DNA of 64,000 nt from IMG/VR virus record IMGVR_UViG_3300013113_000555, positions 25,973 to 89,972 of that record. One strand, written 5' to 3'. The position numbers were made by a program, and so were the translations under genes. Source of the DNA: a virus. Shown here piece by piece: positions 46,538 through 55,573 of this stretch (positions are counted from its first letter, which is position 1; the number at the start of each line of letters is the position of its first letter). The notes beneath the pieces were generated by a model. That model worked only from the letters and a program-made list of their open reading frames with translations. It had not been told where the DNA came from and made no database searches.

Positions 46538-46774
46538 TTATTCTCCATTTATTTTAATTTCTGGAAGCCCACGATCAATTCTTTCTTGAGCCTTCTTTCT
46601 TTCATATCTCACAACAAGCCCACAGCTATTGCAATATAGTTCACCATTTCTATGATCTATAAAACATTTCTGCATAAACCTTATAGGTCTCCCACACTTA
46701 GGTTCTTGGCAAGATTCAGTTTCCTCACTAGGGCAAAAGGCTTCTGAAACACCGTATTTTTTGTCCTCTATCAT
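46538..46774 (-). CDS. small zinc-ribbon protein (78 aa)
   Basis: I place the start at ATG 46774 (AGAAGG eight bases upstream) rather than at a GTG three codons earlier. Cys residues occur as FCPSEETESCQEPKCGRPIR and LYCNSCGLVVRYERKKA. The second CxxC is in a rubredoxin-like knuckle (YCNSCG), so a zinc ribbon is likely. It is placed between two large virion genes. It may be a DNA- or protein-binding accessory factor; role unknown. Confidence 0.6.
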   Translation of the reverse strand: MIEDKKYGVSEAFCPSEETESCQEPKCGRPIRFMQKCFIDHRNGELYCNSCGLVVRYERKKAQERIDRGLPEIKINGE

Positions 46775-46796
46775 ACTATACACCTTCTAATAAATT

Positions 46797-48545
46797 TTAA
46801 GGATTATCATAATTTCTATCAAAAACTTGATTAATTTTAATAGTATTTGGAGTTGCGGTTAGAGTGTTGTCATTTTGTCTAAAATAGACATACCCTGTGT
46901 TTAAAACAACTATGTCTGCATCAAAATTACCAGTAAAATTATAAGTATACTCAAATATTCCATCATCTTCTGCTTCTGTTCCTGCAAGCTCTGTTGGAAA
47001 AGTACCCGTTGGGTTGGATTTATATATTCTAACTTCTGAATCAACAACTATATCAGTAAGAGTAAGGGTAACGCTATTTTCAATAGTAACAGTACTACTG
47101 GCATTTCCGCTAGTTGCAGTGGAGGCGTTTGTTCCATTTGTTGCCTGAATCAGCAGGTCGCCAGCGGAAGTTTGGCTAAAGTTAATATCAAAATCATTAG
47201 AAACAAAATTTAAATTATTGTATGTAAAAGTGCCTTCATTCGGATGCTCTATTGCAGCAGCATCACTACCAGCGTTAGTATTATTAATAAAGTTAGAATT
47301 TTTAATATCAACTCTTCCATCAGGCCAATAAAAAGCACCTTCAACTCCAGTATAGTTAAGAAAAGATGAATTCCTTACTTCTACATAACTTGATCTAAAC
47401 TGACCGTTTGTATCCCAAGTTGATCCTATAAATTCATTAACTTCACCAACCGCAGGAAGTGGTACACCACTCCAGTAAAAAGGTTCAGAGAAAGTTCTAA
47501 CTGTGGTTCCATATATTCCTACAGATTCAATACCGCTATCAATATTTAAGCTCAAGTCATAATCATTATTACCCAATACAATCAGGCCGTTTCTTCCTTG
47601 TGCTGTATCTCCAGTTCCAACCTTTTCACCTAATACTACTTGAGTTCCAGAGGTTGTATTTTCAATTATATTAATTTTTTGAAATTTATCTGGCACACTA
47701 TTGGCAAACTCCTGCGGGGAAACAGAAGTATCAATACATTTCGGAGAAGCAAAATTTACTATTCGGTTAATGTCGTCAAAAACTGTTGATGCATTATTAC
47801 CACTTCCTATTTCAAGATAACCCTGAATTTCAACAATATTAGAAGCTGCATCCAGTGATTTTATAACACCGTATCGGTTATTAATATCTCCTTCGTCTGC
47901 ATCAATAAGGTCTTTAAATCCACCGTTAGGCGTCCCACTACCGTATATTCTTAAACCAGAACCAAGATCAATTGCATCTAAAATAACCGCATCAGCACCA
48001 CCCTTTGCAAGTGCATCGGATATGAAAAATATACCAACCCTTCTAATAGAAGCAAGGTCTGTAGCTGCAAACCCACCGCCAGAAAAAGTAGGTCTTAATG
48101 ATGGATCAGCAACCATTTTTTGAAAACCACCGGGATAATTTTCTGAACCAAAAAAGGTCCATCCAGCATAAGAGTTTCCCGCTGTGGCATTATCAGAAAC
48201 TAAGATTCCAAGACCACCGATAGCACCAGCGGTATTAGTCCCTGTTGAAGTCAAAGGTAACTGAGCGTTTGCCCAAACCCAAAGTAATTGTGATTCTTCA
48301 CTTCCTCCAGAAGAAAAATCTAATGCGGTTCCACCAGCACCAACAATGTCGTAAGTCAAAGCTACAAAACGAGAAGCTGTAGGATAAGTAGATGCAGCAG
48401 CACCAGCACCTTGTATAAACAAAGATGAAACCTGCTCACCAGCAGAAGCACCACCACCAGCTACCTTCTCTGCTGCTACATTAGCAACACTATCAATAGC
48501 AGCGATTCTCGATCCAATAAATTCAACTGTTAGTGGAGTGGGCAT
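46797..48545 (-). CDS. large virion structural protein with probable beta-helix (582 aa)
   Basis: A 582-residue protein, Gly/Ala/Thr-rich. The C-terminal half has repeating short strands with Asn ladders (RNSSFLNYTGVEGAFYWPDG, IKNSNFINNTNAGSDAAAIE, NLNFVSNDFDINFSQTSAGD). This suggests a right-handed beta-helix as in phage spikes. The 'NRYGVIKSLDAASNIVEIQG' module is also in the 835-residue protein, and the terminus VFDRNYDNP resembles that of the 844-residue protein. Role may be a head fibre or spike. Start TAATG overlaps the upstream gene. Confidence 0.55.
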   Translation of the reverse strand: MPTPLTVEFIGSRIAAIDSVANVAAEKVAGGGASAGEQVSSLFIQGAGAAASTYPTASRFVALTYDIVGAGGTALDFSSGGSEESQLLWVWANAQLPLTSTGTNTAGAIGGLGILVSDNATAGNSYAGWTFFGSENYPGGFQKMVADPSLRPTFSGGGFAATDLASIRRVGIFFISDALAKGGADAVILDAIDLGSGLRIYGSGTPNGGFKDLIDADEGDINNRYGVIKSLDAASNIVEIQGYLEIGSGNNASTVFDDINRIVNFASPKCIDTSVSPQEFANSVPDKFQKINIIENTTSGTQVVLGEKVGTGDTAQGRNGLIVLGNNDYDLSLNIDSGIESVGIYGTTVRTFSEPFYWSGVPLPAVGEVNEFIGSTWDTNGQFRSSYVEVRNSSFLNYTGVEGAFYWPDGRVDIKNSNFINNTNAGSDAAAIEHPNEGTFTYNNLNFVSNDFDINFSQTSAGDLLIQATNGTNASTATSGNASSTVTIENSVTLTLTDIVVDSEVRIYKSNPTGTFPTELAGTEAEDDGIFEYTYNFTGNFDADIVVLNTGYVYFRQNDNTLTATPNTIKINQVFDRNYDNP

Positions 48546-49282
48546 TATACAGTAGTTCCTTGTACTTGGAGTCTATAAAAGCTATTAGCACTAGAAGTAC
48601 CAGCAGCTAAAAATAATTTTAACCATACGCCCTGTGCGTCCAATGGTCCTAAATTAGTATCTGCCACACCACTAGAGCCATCCCCATAAGAAGTAACCCC
48701 TGTAGGTGCAGTAAGCCTATTAGCTACAGATTCATTATAATCATAAGATTTTTCTAAACCAAACTGAATTATACTATACAATCCTGTACTTACTTCTGAA
48801 ATAAAACCATCTTGAAGTGCTGTTGTAGAATTATTATTTTTTACAAAAACCTTTTCATAAAGTGTCTTGTCTGGACCACTACTATCGTTTGCAGTAGCAT
48901 CATAAAAAACTCTTTTAAAACCAGACTCAGTTGGAAAAATATTACCTACTAATTGCGTACCACTAATTGATACAGTTCCGTCAGAAGCAGAATCTAATTG
49001 ACAAGATAATATTCTTTCAAAATTAGCTTCTCCAACAGAATCGCTTGTTCCACTCAAAGATATATTTTCAGACAGAATAATTCCAGCGGCATCTCTACCA
49101 ACAATAGATAAAGTACCTGAATCAGAAGCACTGCTGCTTGAGGCAGATATTACCCCCGTGGAAACTATATCTGTAAATACTACCCTTATGCCGCTATTAA
49201 TACTTCCACCAGCGATAGATATGTCGTCTTGGGGCATATTTTGACTTGTGTAAATAGCTATGTCTTGGCTAGTAACACTCAT
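48545..49282 (-). CDS. virion structural protein, Ser/Thr/Gly-rich (245 aa)
   Basis: A 245-residue protein. The N-terminal half is a repeating beta pattern with many Ser and Thr (VISASSSSASDSGTLSIVGR, IILSENISLSGTSDSVGEAN), which looks like Ig-like modules. The rest (GSSGVADTNLGPLDAQGVWL) is without motif. No family recognised. Start has AATTAGGAGTATATAATATG. Confidence 0.55.
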   Translation of the reverse strand: MSVTSQDIAIYTSQNMPQDDISIAGGSINSGIRVVFTDIVSTGVISASSSSASDSGTLSIVGRDAAGIILSENISLSGTSDSVGEANFERILSCQLDSASDGTVSISGTQLVGNIFPTESGFKRVFYDATANDSSGPDKTLYEKVFVKNNNSTTALQDGFISEVSTGLYSIIQFGLEKSYDYNESVANRLTAPTGVTSYGDGSSGVADTNLGPLDAQGVWLKLFLAAGTSSANSFYRLQVQGTTV

Positions 49283-49298
49283 ATTATATACTCCTAAT

Positions 49299-49469
49299 TT
49301 AACAAGAAGAACAATTATTTTCGCAAGATTCTAAAGTCCATGTATCAGATTCAGCACAAGGCTGTAATACCCATTCGGTTTCTCCAGCTATATTCCAACA
49401 AAGTTTTGAAGGTAAGGTTATAAGCGGGGTTTGTTGATAAAAATAAAGTATTAAATTCCCATTTATCAT
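49299..49469 (-). CDS. small 56-residue Trp/Cys-containing phage protein
   Basis: A short gene beginning MINGNLILYFYQQTPLITLP and ending DTWTLESCENNCSSC. Its ATG at 49469 overlaps the stop of the upstream gene as ATGA, and the next gene's ribosome site lies just after its stop. This tight packing, and the similarity of 'ESDTWTLES' to 'QSDTWKVDS' in the 178-residue protein (40204-40740), support it as real. The C-terminal Cys trio (C-x4-C-x2-C) could bind metal. Function unknown. Confidence 0.6.
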   Translation of the reverse strand: MINGNLILYFYQQTPLITLPSKLCWNIAGETEWVLQPCAESDTWTLESCENNCSSC

Positions 49470-50227
49470 GAGGGTTCTCCGTGATACATTACGCCAATAA
49501 ACAACCTTAAATCACCAGCACCATTAGTTAGCCTGCATATAATATCTCCAACGGCGGGAGTTACCGTAGCAGCCCCCCTTGGACTAGGCATGGGATTTAA
49601 AGTATTAAAAGCAGTATCATTTAATGATGTGTAATTAGTAATAATCCTAGTCGTATTACCACTATCTACTTCAAACTTTAACTGACTTGGAGCAAAGTTG
49701 AAATCCTCTCTCAAATCGTCGTTATTAGGCAAATTAAAGTCAACAACAAAAGCCCAACATATATCTGCATCAACCGCATCAATTCTAGTAATAACCCCCA
49801 TAATAAACTCACCGTCTGGGTTTCCATTAGATTGAGCTAAATGAAGATTGACAGCAGAAATATCAATTCTTCCAGTATTGCTATGCGGAAAGTTTACAGT
49901 ATCGTCTTTGTCTATTAAAACAAAATCTGTATCGCCAATTCCAACAGTATCATCATGATAAACAGCATAAACATTACGCTCACGCTCAGTTACAGTTGTT
50001 GCAAGCTCTCCGTCCGTGGTTACTTTAGCGTCATATTTTGTAGCACCGCTAAAAAATTCATCGCCTCTAATTTTCATTGGAACGGGGTTTGAGTTTCCAA
50101 CCAAATTATCGTTAGAGCCTTCTGACCCAAGCATCATTTTAGACACAGGATAGCCTGTTCCGCCTATATCATCAACCAAGATATAAGCATCGTTACCTTG
50201 AGTGACCCCTATTTTTGATAAAGACAT
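49466..50227 (-). CDS. virion structural protein, possibly capsid-associated (253 aa)
   Basis: A 253-residue beta-rich protein. 'KIGVTQGNDAYILVDDIGGT' and 'DADICWAFVVDFNLPNNDDL' are landmarks. It lies just after the major capsid gene and its terminator, so its messenger may start at a new promoter in the 86-base gap or come from read-through. A minor capsid or decoration role is plausible. Start at GAGGAAATTATG. No family recognised. Confidence 0.5.
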   Translation of the reverse strand: MSLSKIGVTQGNDAYILVDDIGGTGYPVSKMMLGSEGSNDNLVGNSNPVPMKIRGDEFFSGATKYDAKVTTDGELATTVTERERNVYAVYHDDTVGIGDTDFVLIDKDDTVNFPHSNTGRIDISAVNLHLAQSNGNPDGEFIMGVITRIDAVDADICWAFVVDFNLPNNDDLREDFNFAPSQLKFEVDSGNTTRIITNYTSLNDTAFNTLNPMPSPRGAATVTPAVGDIICRLTNGAGDLRLFIGVMYHGEPS

Positions 50228-50252
50228 AATTTCCTCTTTTAGATAGTTATAT

Positions 50253-50286
50253 AAAAAAAGCCAGTGGCAGCGAGTGCCACCACTGA
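50253..50286 (-). terminator. strong rho-independent terminator after the major capsid gene
   Basis: On the minus strand CAGTGGTGGCACTCGCTGCC then ACTG forms a GC-rich stem, with the core GTGGCA/TGCCAC, followed by GCTTTTTTTAT. The terminator starts 28 bases after the capsid stop. It may enrich capsid messenger over downstream genes. Confidence 0.88.
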
Positions 50287-50313
50287 CTTAGATATAATTT
50301 TAGAACAAAAGGC

Positions 50314-51309
50314 TTAGAAGCTTCCGATAAGAACTCTTCTGTTATCTAGGACTGCAAAGCCTTGCTCTGCCCATCCGTAGAAGCCTGCTCTACGCTGACG
50401 ATGAAGTGTGTCATCTTCAAAGATTTGAAGACCAGCACGAACTGGCATTACAAAGCTATCGTTGCGGCTCATATCAAGACCGACAACAATTTCTGTGTCA
50501 CCAGCAGGAAGTGTTCCGCCAAGATCGTTCTCATAGAACAATTCATACTCTTGACCATCACCAAGCTCATCCAAATCATGAAGTGTAACTTGGAAAATTC
50601 GGCTCAACAAGCCGCCTTCTTGAGTGATAAGCTCACGACGAGTAACGTCATCAACTTCATCTACACCCCAGTTACGAATATTCTCGATGCCTTCTGGACT
50701 CATAAAGAGATCAGTCATTTTGCCACGATTGATTGAGCTAGAGTTACCACCGCCATTTCTACGCATGGTAAGCTTCATAAGAGAAACAAGTCTCTTTGAG
50801 AAAGTACTAGCTGCTGCGTCATCATCGTAAATCAAGATATTACGATCAACGCCTGCTGAAATCAATGTGTGCCAACCGTCATCGTTCATTTTCTTGGTGA
50901 ACTGTGAACGCATGACTTCCATTGCACGACCAACTACGTCCCAACGTGCATCGCGAGCATACTTCAAAAGCCAGTCGATAGAAGCACCAATGTCATAAGT
51001 AGGAACCATGACATAATCGCCTTCTACATGACGCTCAGGAATACGGCCATGATTAGGGATAGTATAAGCAACAAAATCTTTTTCAGTTCCGGGAGCAAGA
51101 AAATCCAAAGGAAATTCTGGAGTAGCACCTGGTTTAAGATTAACTGCTTCAAAAATACCAGAAAGAATATCACCACTCATGATACCTTTGCGAAGCGGAG
51201 TCTCAAGAGCCTTTGCTAATTCAGCAACAGCAGCAAGAGATTCCTCTTTATGTCTTGAACCGGATTGCGTAAGCAAGCCAGCCATGTTATCGTCAAATTC
51301 AAAACTCAT
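50314..51309 (-). CDS. major capsid protein, HK97-fold-like (331 aa)
   Basis: I place the start at ATG 51309 because AGGAGAAATAAAAATG precedes it; an upstream in-frame start would add 9 residues. The pattern is of HK97-type capsid proteins: N-arm helices (LAAVAELAKALETPLRKGIM), E-loop/P-domain strands, and the 'TRRELITQEGGLLSRIFQVT' to 'LHDLDELGDGQEYELFYEND' region typical of the A-domain. It is in the correct place after portal, protease/scaffold and decoration genes. No HK97-type crosslinking pair was assigned. Likely the most abundant product, with the same leader as its neighbour and a strong terminator. Confidence 0.8.
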   Translation of the reverse strand: MSFEFDDNMAGLLTQSGSRHKEESLAAVAELAKALETPLRKGIMSGDILSGIFEAVNLKPGATPEFPLDFLAPGTEKDFVAYTIPNHGRIPERHVEGDYVMVPTYDIGASIDWLLKYARDARWDVVGRAMEVMRSQFTKKMNDDGWHTLISAGVDRNILIYDDDAAASTFSKRLVSLMKLTMRRNGGGNSSSINRGKMTDLFMSPEGIENIRNWGVDEVDDVTRRELITQEGGLLSRIFQVTLHDLDELGDGQEYELFYENDLGGTLPAGDTEIVVGLDMSRNDSFVMPVRAGLQIFEDDTLHRQRRAGFYGWAEQGFAVLDNRRVLIGSF

Positions 51310-51332
51310 TTTTATTTCTCCTATATATTCTA

Positions 51333-51788
51333 TCAAACGATGTTAATTTCAACTTTGCAGTAGCCTTCTGAGTCTTTAACACCCAACCAGCGACCAACCT
51401 GTTGACTCTTATCAAACTGGCTTGAAGTTGTAAGAAGACCATTACCTTCAAAGTGTACAGCTTCTCCAACTACAGGAGTACCAGAAATTTGATCTGTTAC
51501 AACTGTTCCACGACGAAGCAATGTGACTTTACCGCCAAGTTGCATTTCATCTTTCATTGGGTTATAACTTTGACGAGTCAAATCAATATTAACAACGTCA
51601 TTAAGCAAAAGACCCGCTGCTGAATCACCTGTTGCTGTAACTGTATCAACTTGAGCAAGAGAATCATCCATAGCGGCTCCAGAGCCACCTGTTGCGTGAG
51701 CCAAAATAAGTCCACGCTCTGCAACTGCATCACTTTTGAAAAAAGAGATATCAGTTAAGTGTTCTACGCGATCACCTTTAAGTGCCAT
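51333..51788 (-). CDS. capsid decoration/stabilisation protein (151 aa)
   Basis: A 151-residue beta-rich protein between scaffold and major capsid, the usual place of decoration proteins. Landmarks are 'GLILAHATGGSGAAMDDSLA', 'VVNIDLTRQSYNPMKDEMQL' and 'VGEAVHFEGNGLLTTSSQFD', similar in style to trimeric capsid stabilisers. Its leader AGGAGAAATAAAAATG is identical to that of the capsid gene, fitting high co-expression. Confidence 0.65.
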   Translation of the reverse strand: MALKGDRVEHLTDISFFKSDAVAERGLILAHATGGSGAAMDDSLAQVDTVTATGDSAAGLLLNDVVNIDLTRQSYNPMKDEMQLGGKVTLLRRGTVVTDQISGTPVVGEAVHFEGNGLLTTSSQFDKSQQVGRWLGVKDSEGYCKVEINIV

Positions 51789-51827
51789 TTTTATTTCTCC
51801 TAATAATCTATATCAGTTTATAATTGT

Positions 51828-52484
51828 TTATTTAATGACGTTCTTCTCTACCCACTCTTGCAAAGCTGCTCTAGTGGTTGAAATCGCGTCTTCTTCATTA
51901 TCACTTGAAACAGCGGTATCTACTGAATCTTCAACTTCGTCAACAATTTCAGAAGCTTCTACAACATCTACGTCAGAGGACTCTTCATCAGCTTTCGCTT
52001 CTTTCATAGCCTTCTCTTTCATTGCCTTTTCTTTGTCTTCTTCTCCATAACCCTTTTTCATGTTAGCAAAAGTTTCGACAACAGCAGTGAATTGCTCATC
52101 GCTTAAATCAGCAAAAGCATCATATTTTGCTTCTACTTCTTCTTGGGAAAGACCAGCTTTAACCATGTCTTCTTTGCGATCTTTTTCTTTCTGAGCTTTC
52201 TTCAAATCTTCCAATCCAGCTTGCACTTGATTGAATTCTTCGTTTTTAGCAGCAAGACTTGTTTCAAGCTCTGTTGCTTTAGTATTAGCTGCTTCTAAAT
52301 CTGCCTCAATACCTGCCTTACTTTCTGTCAACTCTGCGACAGTTGCTTCAAGTTTAGCAATCTTAGTTTCATATTGAGAAATATTAGCTTCTGCTAATTT
52401 ATCATTAAGAGCCTTATTGTCTTCTGTCAAAGAAGCCAAGGAAGCTTTTAATTCTTTAATTTGTTCATTTAAAACATCGGACAT
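51828..52484 (-). CDS. nested scaffold protein from internal start (218 aa)
   Basis: Within the protease gene, the ATG at 52484 (MSDVLNEQIKELKASLASLT) follows AAGGAGAATAACGAT, a ribosome site as good as those of stand-alone genes here, with 8 bases between AGGAGA and ATG. It begins exactly where the coiled-coil scaffold starts. This is the arrangement of lambda C/Nu3: fused protease-scaffold plus free scaffold from the same frame. Not proven without protein data. Confidence 0.6.
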   Translation of the reverse strand: MSDVLNEQIKELKASLASLTEDNKALNDKLAEANISQYETKIAKLEATVAELTESKAGIEADLEAANTKATELETSLAAKNEEFNQVQAGLEDLKKAQKEKDRKEDMVKAGLSQEEVEAKYDAFADLSDEQFTAVVETFANMKKGYGEEDKEKAMKEKAMKEAKADEESSDVDVVEASEIVDEVEDSVDTAVSSDNEEDAISTTRAALQEWVEKNVIK

Positions 52485-53342
52485 ATCGTTATTCTCCTTA
52501 GTTGAGATATTACTTCTAGATAAAAGTTGCTTCTCTATATCTTTTACACCATTTTTTAAAAAATCGAAATCTTCGCTATTTTTAGCACCAGCAAAAGAAA
52601 AGATAATATCCTTTCCAAAGATTATGCTTTCTGGATTAGCTGGCTTATCAACAAAGCCTTTTCCACTAAATGTAATCTGTCTTAACACCCTACCTATCTT
52701 ATGATCTTGGTAAATACCATCTCCCCCATAAGCTCTTAGATGTTGTGTTAAGAAGGCAGTATCTTGATCTCTAGCTAAAACATGATTGGTTCCATCAGGT
52801 TTTCTAATACCATAATCAAAACCTCTAAATATACATTCCATAGAAACATATTTAGTGCCATCTTCTATTTCAGATATCAATTGCTCTGCCCTACTTTTTA
52901 GTTCAGGGTCTTGCCACTGTCTGTATATTACAGAAGAAGCTAAAATATGAAATTGATCTGGCAAATCGCTTGGGTCAATATCTTCGGCTATAAGATTAAA
53001 TTCTTCATCTACAGCCCAACTATCAACCATAGCACCAACCATTTGCTTTTCATCATGTTCTAAATTAGTTGGTTTAAAGACAGGGGTATCTCTTGCTGCC
53101 CAAACTTCCTCTGGTAAAAAAATATCTTCATTTTTATTCCAAGAAGAAGTAACAAGAATAGAGTAAACCCTGTATAGATCGTCGTCATTTATATGAGCTT
53201 CTGCTAAATTCTTGTCAGTAAGCCAAGCAGAGGCGTAATCTTTTGTCTTAGAGTCATTGATTACTTCTGTCTCAAAACAAACTGAGGCATTGGCAATCGC
53301 TTTTTCTAAGCCACACTCTTTTTCTATATCATAGATTTTCAT
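51828..53342 (-). CDS. prohead protease fused to scaffold (504 aa)
   Basis: Residues 1-250 look like a phage prohead protease: 'FKPTNLEHDEKQMVGAMVDS' with His96 and 'GTKYVSMECIFRGFDYGIR' with Ser167, spaced as in the His/Ser pair of gp21-type enzymes. 'GKGFVDKPANPESIIFG' follows. Residues 287-504 are a long coiled coil (LNEQIKELKASLASLTEDNK, ELTESKAGIEADLEAANTKA), acidic at the end, as in scaffold proteins. The combined protein would guide assembly and then digest itself and the scaffold. An internal ribosome site at 52484 suggests a separate scaffold (listed separately). Start GGGAAATAAAAAATG. Confidence 0.8.
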   Translation of the reverse strand: MKIYDIEKECGLEKAIANASVCFETEVINDSKTKDYASAWLTDKNLAEAHINDDDLYRVYSILVTSSWNKNEDIFLPEEVWAARDTPVFKPTNLEHDEKQMVGAMVDSWAVDEEFNLIAEDIDPSDLPDQFHILASSVIYRQWQDPELKSRAEQLISEIEDGTKYVSMECIFRGFDYGIRKPDGTNHVLARDQDTAFLTQHLRAYGGDGIYQDHKIGRVLRQITFSGKGFVDKPANPESIIFGKDIIFSFAGAKNSEDFDFLKNGVKDIEKQLLSRSNISTKENNDMSDVLNEQIKELKASLASLTEDNKALNDKLAEANISQYETKIAKLEATVAELTESKAGIEADLEAANTKATELETSLAAKNEEFNQVQAGLEDLKKAQKEKDRKEDMVKAGLSQEEVEAKYDAFADLSDEQFTAVVETFANMKKGYGEEDKEKAMKEKAMKEAKADEESSDVDVVEASEIVDEVEDSVDTAVSSDNEEDAISTTRAALQEWVEKNVIK

Positions 53343-53345
53343 TTT

Positions 53346-55511
53346 TTATTTCCCATAATTTTCTGCATAAAAAGAAATACGCATATCTCTTACTTCTTGA
53401 ATAGTTAGCTTAGATAGCTCTATTCCATCCCCACCCATCCAAGTATTGAATTTATCATGAATACTACTGTCTGGGTTTTGTGCAGCTTTTGCTACAGAAT
53501 TAGAAGAAATATCATCTCCTACATTTAGATTACACAAAATTTCAAATTTTGCTTGTTCTAGGTCTAAAAACTCTTGAGAGGTCAAATTTCTAACAGAAGA
53601 TTTACCGTAATGATTTAAGATAGCAGGGTTTATCTCTTCTGAGATAGCTTCTTGGGCTTTCTTTGCCCATAATAAAGTTGAAGCTTTGAGTCTAGGTTTA
53701 AATTGCTTCTGATCTCTTTTCTGGGTCTCAGGAACATTATCGGGTCTTCCAGGCTCACCAGTCTTTTTATTATCAATTAGCGGTTGTCTATTGCCCTGTT
53801 TCTCTTTAGCTTGCTTTTGCTTGATATCAACTAAAGAATTTTCACCCTCTTTCTTTTCATCAAGCTCTAAGCCAACCTCTGAAGGAGAACTAACCCCTGT
53901 CTGAAGGGCTATCTTTTTCAAACCGTAATCTTGATCTACTTGATGATAAGGACTAATTTTTTCCATGTCTGACTTCTCTCTATCTTTCCATTCTTTCTTG
54001 ATTCTTCTACTTTCAAGATCAGGATTGGCCTTGACATTTCTCTGAACAAACTCGTCGCTAACAAGATTTCTATCAGCCATATTCATAAGTAAAGTATACA
54101 TAGAGGCTGGATCGTCTAAATACATAATATCAAATTCAACACTGGCAGGAGTTCTAAAACCCATAGCCTTTTGTACTAACTTTAATTGATTCTCCCAAAA
54201 CTTTATTACTATTCCACGAACATAATCTAGTCTCTCTACTAAGGTTTTAAGAGATATAAAATTATTAGTAGTACCACCAGCACCAAAAGTACCAGTCAAA
54301 GTCGGAGGAATTCCAAGAGTTGCGTAAATAGCCATAAGGGTAGGCTTGTATTTTTCTTCTCCAAGATACTTCTGTATATCACTACCAGTTTCTAATAGCT
54401 CAATATCTGGACCCCAAATTACATCGACAGTTCCACCACCAACATTGGCCCCAAGCATGTCTGCTAGAGTAGATGAAGCTTCTGGAGTTGGTGCTAGTTT
54501 ATGTTCTAGGCTACCAATTTTCCAAACCCTAATCTTATTCATTGCTCCATCCAAAGCAGCCTTATCTGCTAGTTGAAGTCTTTGATAAAGATTAAGAGGC
54601 TCGAAAGCAGCATAGGTGATAGGGTCAGCCCAAGTTTGAAAATCGTCTTTTTTATAGTAGAAAATATCTGTTTTATCTGGAGGAAGTATTACCTTCCCGT
54701 TGCCATTAGTTGCCCTAATAATATCAGGAGATATAGTATCTAATACTTTTCTAGCTTCTGGATCGTTCGATTGAGCTAATTTAGATATTTGATTTTTAAG
54801 ACTAAGAGGAATCTTTAGTTCTAAAACCTTTTTGTTTGAAAGATTATAAAGAGGTCCACCAACAGGGTCTACTAAAAGAGGATCAATAAAAGAATATCTC
54901 CAAGGAATCTCATTTTTTTGAAAAATCGGATCATCTATATTGAACTGCATATCGCTACCAATAGCTTTCTGCATTTCATTTCGCTTGCTTTTATTTACTT
55001 TTGCAGTATACCAGCGAATAGGCACGTTCGCTTCTCTAAAGAGAAGATTGCTTAAACGCTCTGAAACTTGAATGCCATTAACCTCTTTAAACCAATCCTG
55101 CATAAACCTTTCTATACGCTTATTAGGATGAACTACTCTAACGCCCTGTGAAGCGAAGTCACCCATTAAATCAATAGAATTATGAACTAAACCAATTCTT
55201 CTATAAGCATATCTTCCAAAAGCAATAATATCTTTAGGTCTTGTTGGTGCAGCTTGACCCGGTCTAAACCAATCAAAATCACTACTATTTAATGCGGGTT
55301 TACCATCAGCATAAGAGGTAAGGCCACTAAAATCCCTTCTTTGCGTGGCCTCTGCTCTTTGTACTGATATTTCTGAAACTTCCTGAATAGCTTTTGTATA
55401 AGAACTAAAAGCAAGTTCTCTATTTTCTTCATCTTCCCAGCTTATATATGCTGGGCCTCTTTCAATAGAAGCATCAACTATTGAAGATTTAGGATATCTT
55501 TTTTTACTCAA
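53346..55511 (-). CDS. portal protein with C-terminal extension (721 aa), TTG start
   Basis: The frame opens at TTG 55511 (MSKKRYPKSS), since the codon before is an in-frame stop two codons upstream and GAGG lies 10 bases before it. The core has portal landmarks: 'RIGLVHNSIDLMGDFASQGV', 'LVDPVGGPLYNLSNKK', 'TPEASSTLADMLGANVGGG' (clip region), and the helical stem 'SLKTLVERLDYVRGIVIKFW'. After residue about 540 a charged linker (KKEGENSLVDIKQKQAKEKQ) leads to a helical C-terminal domain of about 80 residues (AKKAQEAISEEINPAILNHY). The domain may contact scaffold or DNA. It follows the large terminase gene as expected. Confidence 0.82.
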   Translation of the reverse strand: MSKKRYPKSSIVDASIERGPAYISWEDEENRELAFSSYTKAIQEVSEISVQRAEATQRRDFSGLTSYADGKPALNSSDFDWFRPGQAAPTRPKDIIAFGRYAYRRIGLVHNSIDLMGDFASQGVRVVHPNKRIERFMQDWFKEVNGIQVSERLSNLLFREANVPIRWYTAKVNKSKRNEMQKAIGSDMQFNIDDPIFQKNEIPWRYSFIDPLLVDPVGGPLYNLSNKKVLELKIPLSLKNQISKLAQSNDPEARKVLDTISPDIIRATNGNGKVILPPDKTDIFYYKKDDFQTWADPITYAAFEPLNLYQRLQLADKAALDGAMNKIRVWKIGSLEHKLAPTPEASSTLADMLGANVGGGTVDVIWGPDIELLETGSDIQKYLGEEKYKPTLMAIYATLGIPPTLTGTFGAGGTTNNFISLKTLVERLDYVRGIVIKFWENQLKLVQKAMGFRTPASVEFDIMYLDDPASMYTLLMNMADRNLVSDEFVQRNVKANPDLESRRIKKEWKDREKSDMEKISPYHQVDQDYGLKKIALQTGVSSPSEVGLELDEKKEGENSLVDIKQKQAKEKQGNRQPLIDNKKTGEPGRPDNVPETQKRDQKQFKPRLKASTLLWAKKAQEAISEEINPAILNHYGKSSVRNLTSQEFLDLEQAKFEILCNLNVGDDISSNSVAKAAQNPDSSIHDKFNTWMGGDGIELSKLTIQEVRDMRISFYAENYGK

Positions 55512-55573
55512 TTTATTTTAACCTCAAAGAAGAAATAGTTATCAATACCTATTGAATACTACACCAATACCCA

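Noticed and set aside
35443-50227. Contractile tail sheath gene
   Set aside because: None of the large proteins has sheath landmarks, and the order tube then tape measure with no baseplate wedge genes favours a non-contractile tail.
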